DNA from: Zobellella taiwanensis | GTDB taxonomy: Bacteria > Pseudomonadota > Gammaproteobacteria > Enterobacterales > Aeromonadaceae | Length of the DNA: 64,000 nt | Direction: 5' to 3' | Assembly (NCBI RefSeq): GCF_003012795.1 | Contig: NZ_PXYH01000003.1 | Span: 124,001-188,000, forward strand | Part shown: piece by piece, positions 45,846 through 54,942 of the stretch | How positions within the stretch are numbered: position 1 is the stretch's first letter | How the letters are laid out: the number at the start of each line of letters is the position of its first letter | Notes under the pieces: generated by a model | What the model saw: the letters and a program-made list of their open reading frames with translations, nothing else | The model's database searches: none | Told to the model about the DNA's origin: nothing | Program-made: the position numbers and the translations under genes

Positions 45846-48548
45846 ATGAGAGCCAGTTATTTCCGGTATTGGGGCAAGGCGAGGAAAGACGATCAGCAGC
45901 CTGGAGAGGACTACCATCTGCTGCCGTATCATTGTTTGGATGTGGCAGCCTGTGGTTGGGTGTTGTTATCGGATGATTATCCTTGGGTAAAGACGCTGGC
46001 AGAAGAACTGGGGGTGACGCCGGATCAACTGCGCCGTATCTTTATTTTTTTCCTCTGTTTGCACGATATCGGCAAATTTGCCCGAACATTTCAGGGGCAG
46101 GTAACAGGGCTGTCGTTGGCATTGGTGGCGGCAATCAAGGGAATGGTCTATAACGAGCGACACGACTCACTGGGTTTCTGGCTATGGAGGGATGCTGAGA
46201 AGTTGCATACAGCCTTTGCCGAGTTTTTTGGACTAACTCCTCAGCAAGTCAGGGTAAATGCTCAACTGCGTATCTGGTTTGAAGTCACCACTGGGCATCA
46301 TGGCCAACCGCCTAAACTGAAGAGTCAGCTGCTTTCCGAACATTTTGACCGTTCTGACATAGAAGCTGCTTGTGACTTTGTACGCGAAATGTTGGCCATG
46401 TGGCTACAGCCTGAGGATATTCACATTCTGCAAGATAAAGAGCTGATACAGAAGCTTAAAGCCAGATCCTGGACTCTCGCCGGACTGGCGGTGCTGGCAG
46501 ACTGGCAAGGTTCGAATCAAACCTATTTCCGTTATTGCGCAAAGGCTATGCCCTTGTTGGAATATTGGAAAACCTACGCTTTGCCCAGAGCCCGAAAGGC
46601 TGTGCAGCACGCGAGTATCATGCCCCATCAGGCCATGCCTTTTGGCACTCTTCAGCAGTTATTTCCCTTTATCCAGCAACCAACTCCGTTGCAATGTTAT
46701 GCCATTGAGCAACCTATCCTGAATGAACCGCAGTTGTTTATCCTGGAAGATGTAACGGGGGCGGGTAAAACCGAAGCCGCTATGGTGCTGATACACCGCC
46801 TGATGGCTCAGGGGTTGGCTGATGGCCTTTATGTGGGCTTGCCGACCATGGCCACAGCCAACGCCATGTATCTGCGTATGGCGGAGTGTTATCAGCATTT
46901 ATACCAGCCGGGCCAACCGGTTTCGCTGGTCTTGGCTCATGGTGCTCGCCACCTTTCAGAGGCTTTCCTGCAGTCCGTAGCTGATCAGCCAAAAGATCAC
47001 TGCTACCACAAAGAGGAACTCAGTGCTTCGGCTTATTGCAATAGCTGGATTGCCGACAGCCGGAAAAAGGCACTGTTGGCGGATATCGGCGTCGGAACCA
47101 TCGATCAGGCCCTACAGGGGATTTTGCCTTCCCGCCACCAGTCATTGCGCCTGTTAGGGTTGGGGCGGAAGGTGTTGCTGGTGGATGAAGTGCATGCTTA
47201 TGACCCTTATATGCGCACCTTGCTGGCCTGCCTGTTGGAGATGCACGCCCGGCAGGGTGGCTGTGCCATTCTGCTCTCTGCCACCTTGCCACAGCAGATG
47301 AAAGAGCAGTTGATGGCCGCTTATGCCCAGGGCCGAGGGCTGGTGGCTCCAATATTGAATAAAAATGATTATCCCTTGGCAACACATTTCCCAATACTGG
47401 CAACTCATGCCGAGACTCATGTGCCGACCCGTATGGAGGTGCAGCGCAAGGTGAGGGTGCAACGTGTCTCGGATAGCGAACAGGCTTATGCTCTGATCCG
47501 AAAGGCTGTGAAAGAAGAGCGCTGTGTATGCTGGATTCGTAATACCGTTGACGATGCTCGCCACAGTTACGATATCCTGTGCCAAAAATTGCGTGCTGTG
47601 ACGCCAAATGTTCACCTCTTCCATAGCCGTTTTGCCATGGTGGATCGCCAGAAAATTGAAGGTGAGGTGCTCGAGTGGTTTGGCAAAAAAAGTGGTCACC
47701 AGCAGCGAAAAGGACGAGTACTGGTCAGTACCCAGGTAGTGGAACAATCTTTGGACTTGGATTTTGATGTATTGATCACCGATCTGGCGCCCATTGACCT
47801 TCTGCTGCAACGGGCAGGACGACTGCATCGCCATGTGCGTGATGTTACCGGGAATATCTTGTCGCAAGGCAGTAAAGAGCAACGCCCGCCGGCTACCCTT
47901 TATGTCTTGTCACCTGAGCCAACCGAGGAGGCCGATGACCAGTGGCTGGCAACCCTAAGCGGTACCCTGGCGGTTTATCGAGATATGGGGCAACTCTGGC
48001 GTTCAGCAAAAGTGCTGCTTGAGTGCGGCGGTTATGCCATGCCGGAAGATGCCCGCAACCTGATTGAAGCTGTTTACTCACCTGATACACCTCTGATAAC
48101 ACCAACAAAGCTGGAGGAACTATCCTTTGAGGCTGATGGAAAACGTCGGGCCGAAGCAAGCATGGCTAATTTTAACAAGCTCGAGCTGGCTGCCGGGTAT
48201 AGTCAGAAAAGCAGCGATGCGGGCTGGAGCGAGGAAGTCAATATCCCCACCCGCTTGAGTGATAAAACCGTCTCTGTGGTACTGGTAAAACCCGCGACTG
48301 ATGGCGGTTGGCAGCCCTATGCGGAGCATCCCCGTTTTGGCTGGGATTTAAGTACCCTGCAGATGCGAGAGACATTATGGCAGGAGGCAGACAAGGCCAT
48401 ATCGCCATCACTTAAGGAGCAAATGGAGCAGCTGCGCGCTCGTATCCCTGCTTTGAAATGGCATGCTTTGTTTCCGCTGGTTGGTGATCTTTCTGATTTT
48501 TATCATTCCGAGCGTGGCTGGTTAGGGAATAAAGGAGAAGCACAATGA
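45846..48548 (+). CDS. cas3: type I-E CRISPR nuclease-helicase Cas3
   Basis: A 900-aa effector (E. coli 888) recruited by Cascade to nick and degrade target DNA. The N-terminal HD nuclease has YHCLD (His 29) and CLHDIGKFART (His 73-Asp 74). The SF2 helicase has Walker A DVTGAGKTEAAM near 302, the DEVH box LLVDEVHAYDPYM near 445, LLSATLPQQMKE near 477, and motif VI QRAGRLHRH near 655. AAGGAGCAAGGG precedes the ATG. The stop overlaps casA (ATGA). Confidence 0.96.
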   Translation: MRASYFRYWGKARKDDQQPGEDYHLLPYHCLDVAACGWVLLSDDYPWVKTLAEELGVTPDQLRRIFIFFLCLHDIGKFARTFQGQVTGLSLALVAAIKGMVYNERHDSLGFWLWRDAEKLHTAFAEFFGLTPQQVRVNAQLRIWFEVTTGHHGQPPKLKSQLLSEHFDRSDIEAACDFVREMLAMWLQPEDIHILQDKELIQKLKARSWTLAGLAVLADWQGSNQTYFRYCAKAMPLLEYWKTYALPRARKAVQHASIMPHQAMPFGTLQQLFPFIQQPTPLQCYAIEQPILNEPQLFILEDVTGAGKTEAAMVLIHRLMAQGLADGLYVGLPTMATANAMYLRMAECYQHLYQPGQPVSLVLAHGARHLSEAFLQSVADQPKDHCYHKEELSASAYCNSWIADSRKKALLADIGVGTIDQALQGILPSRHQSLRLLGLGRKVLLVDEVHAYDPYMRTLLACLLEMHARQGGCAILLSATLPQQMKEQLMAAYAQGRGLVAPILNKNDYPLATHFPILATHAETHVPTRMEVQRKVRVQRVSDSEQAYALIRKAVKEERCVCWIRNTVDDARHSYDILCQKLRAVTPNVHLFHSRFAMVDRQKIEGEVLEWFGKKSGHQQRKGRVLVSTQVVEQSLDLDFDVLITDLAPIDLLLQRAGRLHRHVRDVTGNILSQGSKEQRPPATLYVLSPEPTEEADDQWLATLSGTLAVYRDMGQLWRSAKVLLECGGYAMPEDARNLIEAVYSPDTPLITPTKLEELSFEADGKRRAEASMANFNKLELAAGYSQKSSDAGWSEEVNIPTRLSDKTVSVVLVKPATDGGWQPYAEHPRFGWDLSTLQMRETLWQEADKAISPSLKEQMEQLRARIPALKWHALFPLVGDLSDFYHSERGWLGNKGEAQ

Positions 48549-50167
48549 ATCTAATGAATGACCCATGGATACCCGCCATTCGCCAGGATGGCAGTTACTG
48601 CCGTATCGCGCCCTGGCAGATTGCCGAGCGGGATAATCCCGTGATGGAGTTGGCGGCACCCAGGCCAGATTTTCAGGGGGCGCTGTATCAGTTCCTGATT
48701 GGGCTCCTACAAACAGTCATAGCGCCAGAAGGTGAAGATGAATGGGCTGATCTCTTCGAAAATCCTATTTCAAAAGAAAAAATAAAATATGTTTTCTCCA
48801 AATATGCATCTGCGATGGAGTTATTTTCTGATAAAGGTAAGCCAGCATTTTTACAGGATTTAGATGTTGAAGTGAATATTAAATCTTTGAGTTCGGTTGC
48901 ATCTTTACTCATTGATAACAATGAGGTTTTCTTTAATCATCCGTTGGAAGATGCAGTGTTTTGCCCAGCTTGTTCCGCCCAAGCAATATTTACCTTGCAA
49001 TCATATGCTCCTCCTGGAGGAAGTGGGCATATGACATCAGTAAGAGATAACGGACCCATTACTACGTTGTTGAAAATGAGTAAGGAAGGGGCAACTCTCT
49101 GGAAGAACTTATGGCTTAATGTATTAAGTAAAGATGAACTTAGATGTTCTAGTTATGATTTATTAACAGAAGATACATTTCCTTGGCTAGGGAAAACAAG
49201 AACCTCAGAGTCTTGCACAACTAAGAAATGCCCAGATGGTTGTGAAAGATGCTCTACTTTCCCTGAATTGAACAACAAGTTGCAGCAGTTTTGGGGAATG
49301 CCTAAAAGAATAAGGTTGATTATGTCTTATGGTGAAACCAAGTGCTCTTGTTGTGGTTGTTTAACAAATACTTGGTGTTCAAAAGTATTTGTAAAAAATA
49401 AAGGGATTAGGTATATCGGTGGATGGAGACACTCACTTACTCCCTATTCAGTTGATAAAAAGCATGAAAAATTACCGCGAGCTTTATCTGGGCGGGCGGT
49501 AGGTCGAGGGTGTTATAAAAATTGGTTGGGTTTGTTGCTGGAAGATGAGGGGAGTAGGGTAAGTTGCTCAAAAAATATCGAGTCATACTATTCGATAAAG
49601 CAACATTATATAGAAGAAAGGCATTCATCGAACCTTAGAGTCTGGGTTTTTGGGTTTGATATTGTCGCTGGGCAAGCGAAATCTAAATGTTGGTATGATC
49701 ATGATTTTCCAATTTTTTCTTTGCAGCCACAGCAGATTGTAAAAGTGAAAGCCTGGACACAATATATGTTGATGGCAGCTAAAGATAGTGCGGATATTCT
49801 GCGAAAACATGTCAAAGAAGCTTGGTGTAAAGAACCTGATAAGGTAAAGGGTGATATCGGTTTTATTGACACCGAGTTTTGGCAGTCAACCGAGGCGGAT
49901 TTTTATAAGCAACTACACGTTTTGGTAACGGCGTCGATGACGGTAGAACTGGCCCCTTCCACTGTGTATGCCAAATGGTTGAAAACCCTTTGTTCTTCAG
50001 TGGAGCAGCTGTTCGATCAGTTTGCTTTGCAGAGCAGTGTAGAAGACCTAGATTTACGTCGGGTGATCATAGCAAGGGCAAACCTGATAAGTAAATTTCA
50101 TACTCTAAAATCCATCAAACTGTTGAAAGAAAAAGGCCTGCTAACCAAGGGGGTGACTCATGGCTGA
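48545..50167 (+). CDS. casA: Cascade large subunit Cas8e (CasA/Cse1)
   Basis: A 540-aa PAM-reading subunit of type I-E Cascade that also docks Cas3. The N-terminus NDPWIPAIRQDG, the CPAC zinc pair (140/143), the PPGGSGHMTSVRDNGPI loop and the GMPKRIRL block identify Cse1. Unusual is a cysteine-rich stretch: Cys 224, 229, 233 and 236, then 267, 269, 270 and 272. The central part (48740-49860) is strongly AT-rich compared with the genome. The large subunit is the fastest-diverging part of Cascade, which fits. Confidence 0.93.
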   Translation: MNLMNDPWIPAIRQDGSYCRIAPWQIAERDNPVMELAAPRPDFQGALYQFLIGLLQTVIAPEGEDEWADLFENPISKEKIKYVFSKYASAMELFSDKGKPAFLQDLDVEVNIKSLSSVASLLIDNNEVFFNHPLEDAVFCPACSAQAIFTLQSYAPPGGSGHMTSVRDNGPITTLLKMSKEGATLWKNLWLNVLSKDELRCSSYDLLTEDTFPWLGKTRTSESCTTKKCPDGCERCSTFPELNNKLQQFWGMPKRIRLIMSYGETKCSCCGCLTNTWCSKVFVKNKGIRYIGGWRHSLTPYSVDKKHEKLPRALSGRAVGRGCYKNWLGLLLEDEGSRVSCSKNIESYYSIKQHYIEERHSSNLRVWVFGFDIVAGQAKSKCWYDHDFPIFSLQPQQIVKVKAWTQYMLMAAKDSADILRKHVKEAWCKEPDKVKGDIGFIDTEFWQSTEADFYKQLHVLVTASMTVELAPSTVYAKWLKTLCSSVEQLFDQFALQSSVEDLDLRRVIIARANLISKFHTLKSIKLLKEKGLLTKGVTHG

Positions 50168-50732
50168 GCCATTGTCTATTGAATCAAAGCATTACCTACA
50201 CGGTGTCGACCCAAAAGATCTGATCAAGTGGTGGGCCAGTCTGGATGATAATCGAGGTGTTAGAGCTCGGTTGCGTCGAGTGGACCGGCCTGATGATGCT
50301 TTACTAACAGATAGCTTTTTCCAGTTTCTGTCTTATATGCCGCTACGTTGGTCGGAGCCCAATCATCTTTACGCCAGTGTAATGGTTGCAACCATTCTGG
50401 CACAAGTAACTCACCCTATTCAGGGCTACCAGAGTTTTGCCGGGCAGTTGGGGTCAGGAGAGAACGGTCAGCCGGTGATGAGCGAGTTACGCTTTAAGCA
50501 ACTGATTAAAAGCCGGACTCCGGAGGAATTCTTCCGTCGGTTGTTAAGAGCTGTTCGCCTACTGGACGGAGCTGTAAATATTGTATCCCTGACTGAAGGC
50601 ATCCTGCAGTGGTACGACGAATACACCAAGGGGCCAGACCGCAATCCGGTCAACCGCCTGAGTGTGAAGTGGGCCAGGGACTACTACCTGCCCAGACCAA
50701 AAAAAGCCGGTTACAATTTATCCAATTCCTAA
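50160..50732 (+). CDS. casB: Cascade small subunit Cse2 (CasB)
   Basis: A 190-aa all-helical subunit; two copies line the belly of Cascade and hold the displaced DNA strand. Family features are LIKWWASLDDNRGVRARLRR near the N-terminus and the basic C-terminal VKWARDYYLPRP. It overlaps casA by 8 bp. Confidence 0.92.
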   Translation: MAEPLSIESKHYLHGVDPKDLIKWWASLDDNRGVRARLRRVDRPDDALLTDSFFQFLSYMPLRWSEPNHLYASVMVATILAQVTHPIQGYQSFAGQLGSGENGQPVMSELRFKQLIKSRTPEEFFRRLLRAVRLLDGAVNIVSLTEGILQWYDEYTKGPDRNPVNRLSVKWARDYYLPRPKKAGYNLSNS

Positions 50733-50757
50733 CCTGATATGTAAAAGGAGTAATCCT

Positions 50758-51945
50758 ATGAGCCGTTTTATCCAGATCCATCTGTTGACCGCCTATCCAC
50801 CCGCCAACCTGAACCGCGATGATCAAGGCCGTCCAAAAACTGCTAAAGTGGGCGGGGTAGACCGTTTACGAGTATCATCGCAGAGCTTAAAACGTCACTG
50901 GCGAACTTCGGAGATCTTTGAACAATCAATGTCTGGTTATATGGGTAAAAGAACAAAATTGTTTGGTGTTAGTGTGTTTCTGTATTTCATGAAGAACGGC
51001 AAATCGTTCAAAAAATCTCTTGAGTGGACAAAGGAGATTGTTAATCAATTTGGTAAGCTGGAGTCACCTTTTGATTTGAAGAAGAAATCCGATAAAGACA
51101 AAACTATGCTTTCAGCTAGGCTAAAGAAGAAATGGGTTTCTTGGGATAAGGAATGTGTTGTAGTACATAATCTTTCTTTTGAAGACTTGAATGAGCTTGT
51201 TGCAGTTGAACTGGCTCAGTTAGTATTCATCTCTCCGTTGGAGGAAAGCCTTGTTTTTGCTCTAGCGGAAAAATTAGTTTCAGGTGGGGAGATAGAAAAA
51301 GGTGACCTAGATTTACTAAGAGCTAAAACGAACGCCGTAGATATAGCTCTTTTCGGACGGATGCTGGCAGATACATCCTCTAAAAATATAGAGGCTGCTT
51401 GTCAGGTTGCCCATGCCATTTCTGTTCATCCGGTGGTGATCGAAGATGATTACTTTACTGCTGTGGACGATCTAAGTGATAGAAATATTGACTCTGGTTC
51501 TGCTCATATCGGTGAAACCGGCTTCGCCGCAGGGCTGTTTTACTCCTACCTCTGTATTAACCGAGAACAGTTGAGTGATAACCTTAATGGCGATGTGGAA
51601 CTGGCGGACAAAGCTATCGCTGCCCTGATTGAAGCTGCTGTTAAAGTACCACCTTCAGGGAAACAAAACAGCTTTGCCCATCAGGGTTATGCCAGTTATG
51701 TCTTGGCGGAAGTTGGCAATCAACAACCTCGCTCTTTATCAGTGGCTTACCTCAGGCCCATCGAAGTACGGGGGATAGTGGATGAGGATTACCTGACCCA
51801 GGCAATGGCCGCCATTCGAGCCCAGCGGGATGGTTTTGACCAGGTCTATGGTCCCTGCGCCGATCGTCATTATGAACTCAGTGTTAATGAGGGAAAGGGT
51901 AATCTGGTGGAAATGCTGGCATTTATCAAAGATGTCAGCCATTGA
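50758..51945 (+). CDS. casC: Cascade backbone subunit Cas7e (CasC)
   Basis: A 395-aa backbone protein; six copies coat the crRNA spacer. The N-terminus FIQIHLLTAYPPANLNRDDQ and VDRLRVSSQSLKRHWR are diagnostic, as is the C-terminal SVAYLRPIE. It is slightly longer than E. coli CasC (363 aa), the extra part lying in the AT-rich middle (about residues 60-130). AAGGAG precedes the ATG. Confidence 0.95.
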   Translation: MSRFIQIHLLTAYPPANLNRDDQGRPKTAKVGGVDRLRVSSQSLKRHWRTSEIFEQSMSGYMGKRTKLFGVSVFLYFMKNGKSFKKSLEWTKEIVNQFGKLESPFDLKKKSDKDKTMLSARLKKKWVSWDKECVVVHNLSFEDLNELVAVELAQLVFISPLEESLVFALAEKLVSGGEIEKGDLDLLRAKTNAVDIALFGRMLADTSSKNIEAACQVAHAISVHPVVIEDDYFTAVDDLSDRNIDSGSAHIGETGFAAGLFYSYLCINREQLSDNLNGDVELADKAIAALIEAAVKVPPSGKQNSFAHQGYASYVLAEVGNQQPRSLSVAYLRPIEVRGIVDEDYLTQAMAAIRAQRDGFDQVYGPCADRHYELSVNEGKGNLVEMLAFIKDVSH

Positions 51946-51957
51946 CAGGGAGGTCGT

Positions 51958-52734
51958 ATGGACTATCTGCTGTTTCGTCTTTACGGGCCGATGGCCAGCT
52001 GGGGAGATATCGCGGTGGGTGAATCACGCCATAGCCTCTCAGGACCGACTAAAACCGCCATTATGGGGCTGGTGGTGGCGGCTTTAGGAATTCGCCGTGA
52101 AGAAGAGGCCACGCATTTGGCCTTTAATCGTCACTATAGCATGGCGACAGCGGTGTGGAGCAAAGGGCAATTGCTGCGTGATTACCACACCGTCCAAGCG
52201 CCGGATTCGGTGGGCAAGTTCCGCTACCGTACGCGTCGCGATGAGTTAACGGTTGGCCGTGACCGTCTGGGGACGGTTCTCTCTAGCCGGGAATATCGTA
52301 CTGATGCGCTGGCTTGGGTTGCCCTCAAGGCCGATGAAGCCGCACCTTTCACCCTGGAGCAATTGGCAAGCGCCTTGAACTCTCCCAAGTTTGTGTTGTA
52401 CCTGGGGCGTAAATCCTGTCCGCTGGCAGCACCATTGGCACCAACCGTTACCCAAGCCAATGGGTTCTATCAAGCATTCAGGGGTTATGCGGCAGGGAGA
52501 TTATTCTTTGCTGACCCGCATTGGAGAGACCAAGAAGATAAAGATAGTCGCTATCTACCGCTTGGACATGGGGTTGAATATTTCTGGGAAGGTGAGTTTC
52601 AGGAGTTTGCAGCGGACGATGAACTGGATGCGTCATCAGTTATCACCCTCACTCAACATGACCAGTTACTTTCGCGTCTGCGGTGGCAATTTTCCCCGCG
52701 GAAGGTTCATCGTTTTTACTCCATGGAGGGCTAG
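51958..52734 (+). CDS. casD: Cascade subunit Cas5e (CasD)
   Basis: A 258-aa subunit that caps the backbone and grips the crRNA 5' handle. The diagnostic start is FRLYGPMASWGDIAVGESRH, then SGPTKTAIMGLVVAALGIRR. YLGRKSCPLAAPLAP is the C-terminal family block. GGGAGG precedes the ATG. Confidence 0.95.
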   Translation: MDYLLFRLYGPMASWGDIAVGESRHSLSGPTKTAIMGLVVAALGIRREEEATHLAFNRHYSMATAVWSKGQLLRDYHTVQAPDSVGKFRYRTRRDELTVGRDRLGTVLSSREYRTDALAWVALKADEAAPFTLEQLASALNSPKFVLYLGRKSCPLAAPLAPTVTQANGFYQAFRGYAAGRLFFADPHWRDQEDKDSRYLPLGHGVEYFWEGEFQEFAADDELDASSVITLTQHDQLLSRLRWQFSPRKVHRFYSMEG

Positions 52735-52737
52735 TAA

Positions 52738-53619
52738 ATGTACTTATCACGCATTACCCTCAAGCCGGATATCGGTGTCAATACTCAGTTAGGGCAGCTT
52801 TTGCTTAAGCGTACCTATGGTACTCACCAGTTGTTGTGGGACTTATTTGACCAGCCTAAACGAGACTTTCTCTACCGGGAGGAAGTTTCCAAAGAGCAGT
52901 TAAGTCACCCTGGGGCTAAGGGTGAGCCAGTGTATTATCTGCTTTCCCCTCACCAACCCAAAGCCCAGACGCCACTTTTCAATGTGCAGTGCAAACCATT
53001 TAAACCGGACTTTGCCGCAGGGCAGCAGCTATCATTTCGGTTGCGTGCTAATCCCGTAGTCACTCGCAATAAAAAGCGTCATGACCTGGCCATGGACGAA
53101 CAACTGACGTTTTATCGTCACCTGTGCGGAGAGCTGCATTTACCGCAGTCGGGTAAGAAATCGGAGTTAAGAACTCGCCTGTTGCAAGGCAACTATACCG
53201 TTCAACTCAATGATTGGCTCTGCAGCTATCTGAGCCAGACACGCTATTTCGCCGAGGTCTACCGGTGCCATGAGGTATGTGAGTTGCTCGACTTGGCAGT
53301 TCAGGAAGCGGTTAGTCGCCGTCTGATCACTTGGCTGACTCAGAGCCAATCACGAGAAGGGATATTTTCCCTGACAACGTATCAAGTTGAGGATGAAAAC
53401 AGCGGAGAGGTGCGCAAAGTCCCTGCCTTTGAATGGCATGGTTACCGTGCCCATCCCTTACCGGAAAAGCGAGATAAAGCTCGCTTCCTGTCAGTGGATA
53501 TGTCGGGGGAGTTGGTCATTCACGATTCAGCACGTTTCCTTGATATGTTAGGTAAAGGTATTGGTCCAGCAAAAGGCTTTGGCTGTGGGTTGATGCTGGT
53601 CAAGCCAGTGGCGTACTGA
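52738..53619 (+). CDS. casE: crRNA endonuclease Cas6e (CasE) with SAP-like insertion
   Basis: A 293-aa Cas6e that cuts the repeat hairpin of pre-crRNA and stays bound to it. The E. coli enzyme has 199 aa. Conserved ends align: MYLSRITL, YGTHQLLWDLF with the catalytic His (His 30, E. coli His 20), FRLRANPVVT near 100-109, and the G-rich loop KGIGPAKGFGCGLM near the C-terminus. Between them, after about residue 117, sit 60-70 extra residues. They begin with a helix-loop-helix close to the SAP consensus (YRHLCGELHLPQSGKKSELR, about 126-145) and go on into further helices. SAP motifs bind nucleic acid in other proteins; the role here is inference. Confidence 0.93.
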   Translation: MYLSRITLKPDIGVNTQLGQLLLKRTYGTHQLLWDLFDQPKRDFLYREEVSKEQLSHPGAKGEPVYYLLSPHQPKAQTPLFNVQCKPFKPDFAAGQQLSFRLRANPVVTRNKKRHDLAMDEQLTFYRHLCGELHLPQSGKKSELRTRLLQGNYTVQLNDWLCSYLSQTRYFAEVYRCHEVCELLDLAVQEAVSRRLITWLTQSQSREGIFSLTTYQVEDENSGEVRKVPAFEWHGYRAHPLPEKRDKARFLSVDMSGELVIHDSARFLDMLGKGIGPAKGFGCGLMLVKPVAY

Positions 53620-53644
53620 GTCTGCTGGTATCAAGGAGCACCCT

Positions 53645-54858
<1,214 letters not shown>

Positions 54859-54942
54859 GTTAGTGATCTTTAACAAAGCGGAATTATTGGTGGCTTTTTC
54901 TTTCCTGGAAAAAGCCAACTAAATCAGTTATATACATTTAGT
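54859..54942 (+). promoter_or_regulatory. CRISPR leader
   Basis: An 84-bp AT-rich stretch between cas2 and the first repeat. It contains a hairpin, GGCTTTTTC (54892-54900) paired with GAAAAAGCC (54908-54916), followed by TATATACATT, which could serve as a -10. An IHF-like core AATCAATGAGTTA at 54850-54862 overlaps the cas2 stop; it matches WATCARNNNNTTR but is further from the repeat than in E. coli. Leader end and array orientation agree with the Cas1-proximal position. Confidence 0.7.
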
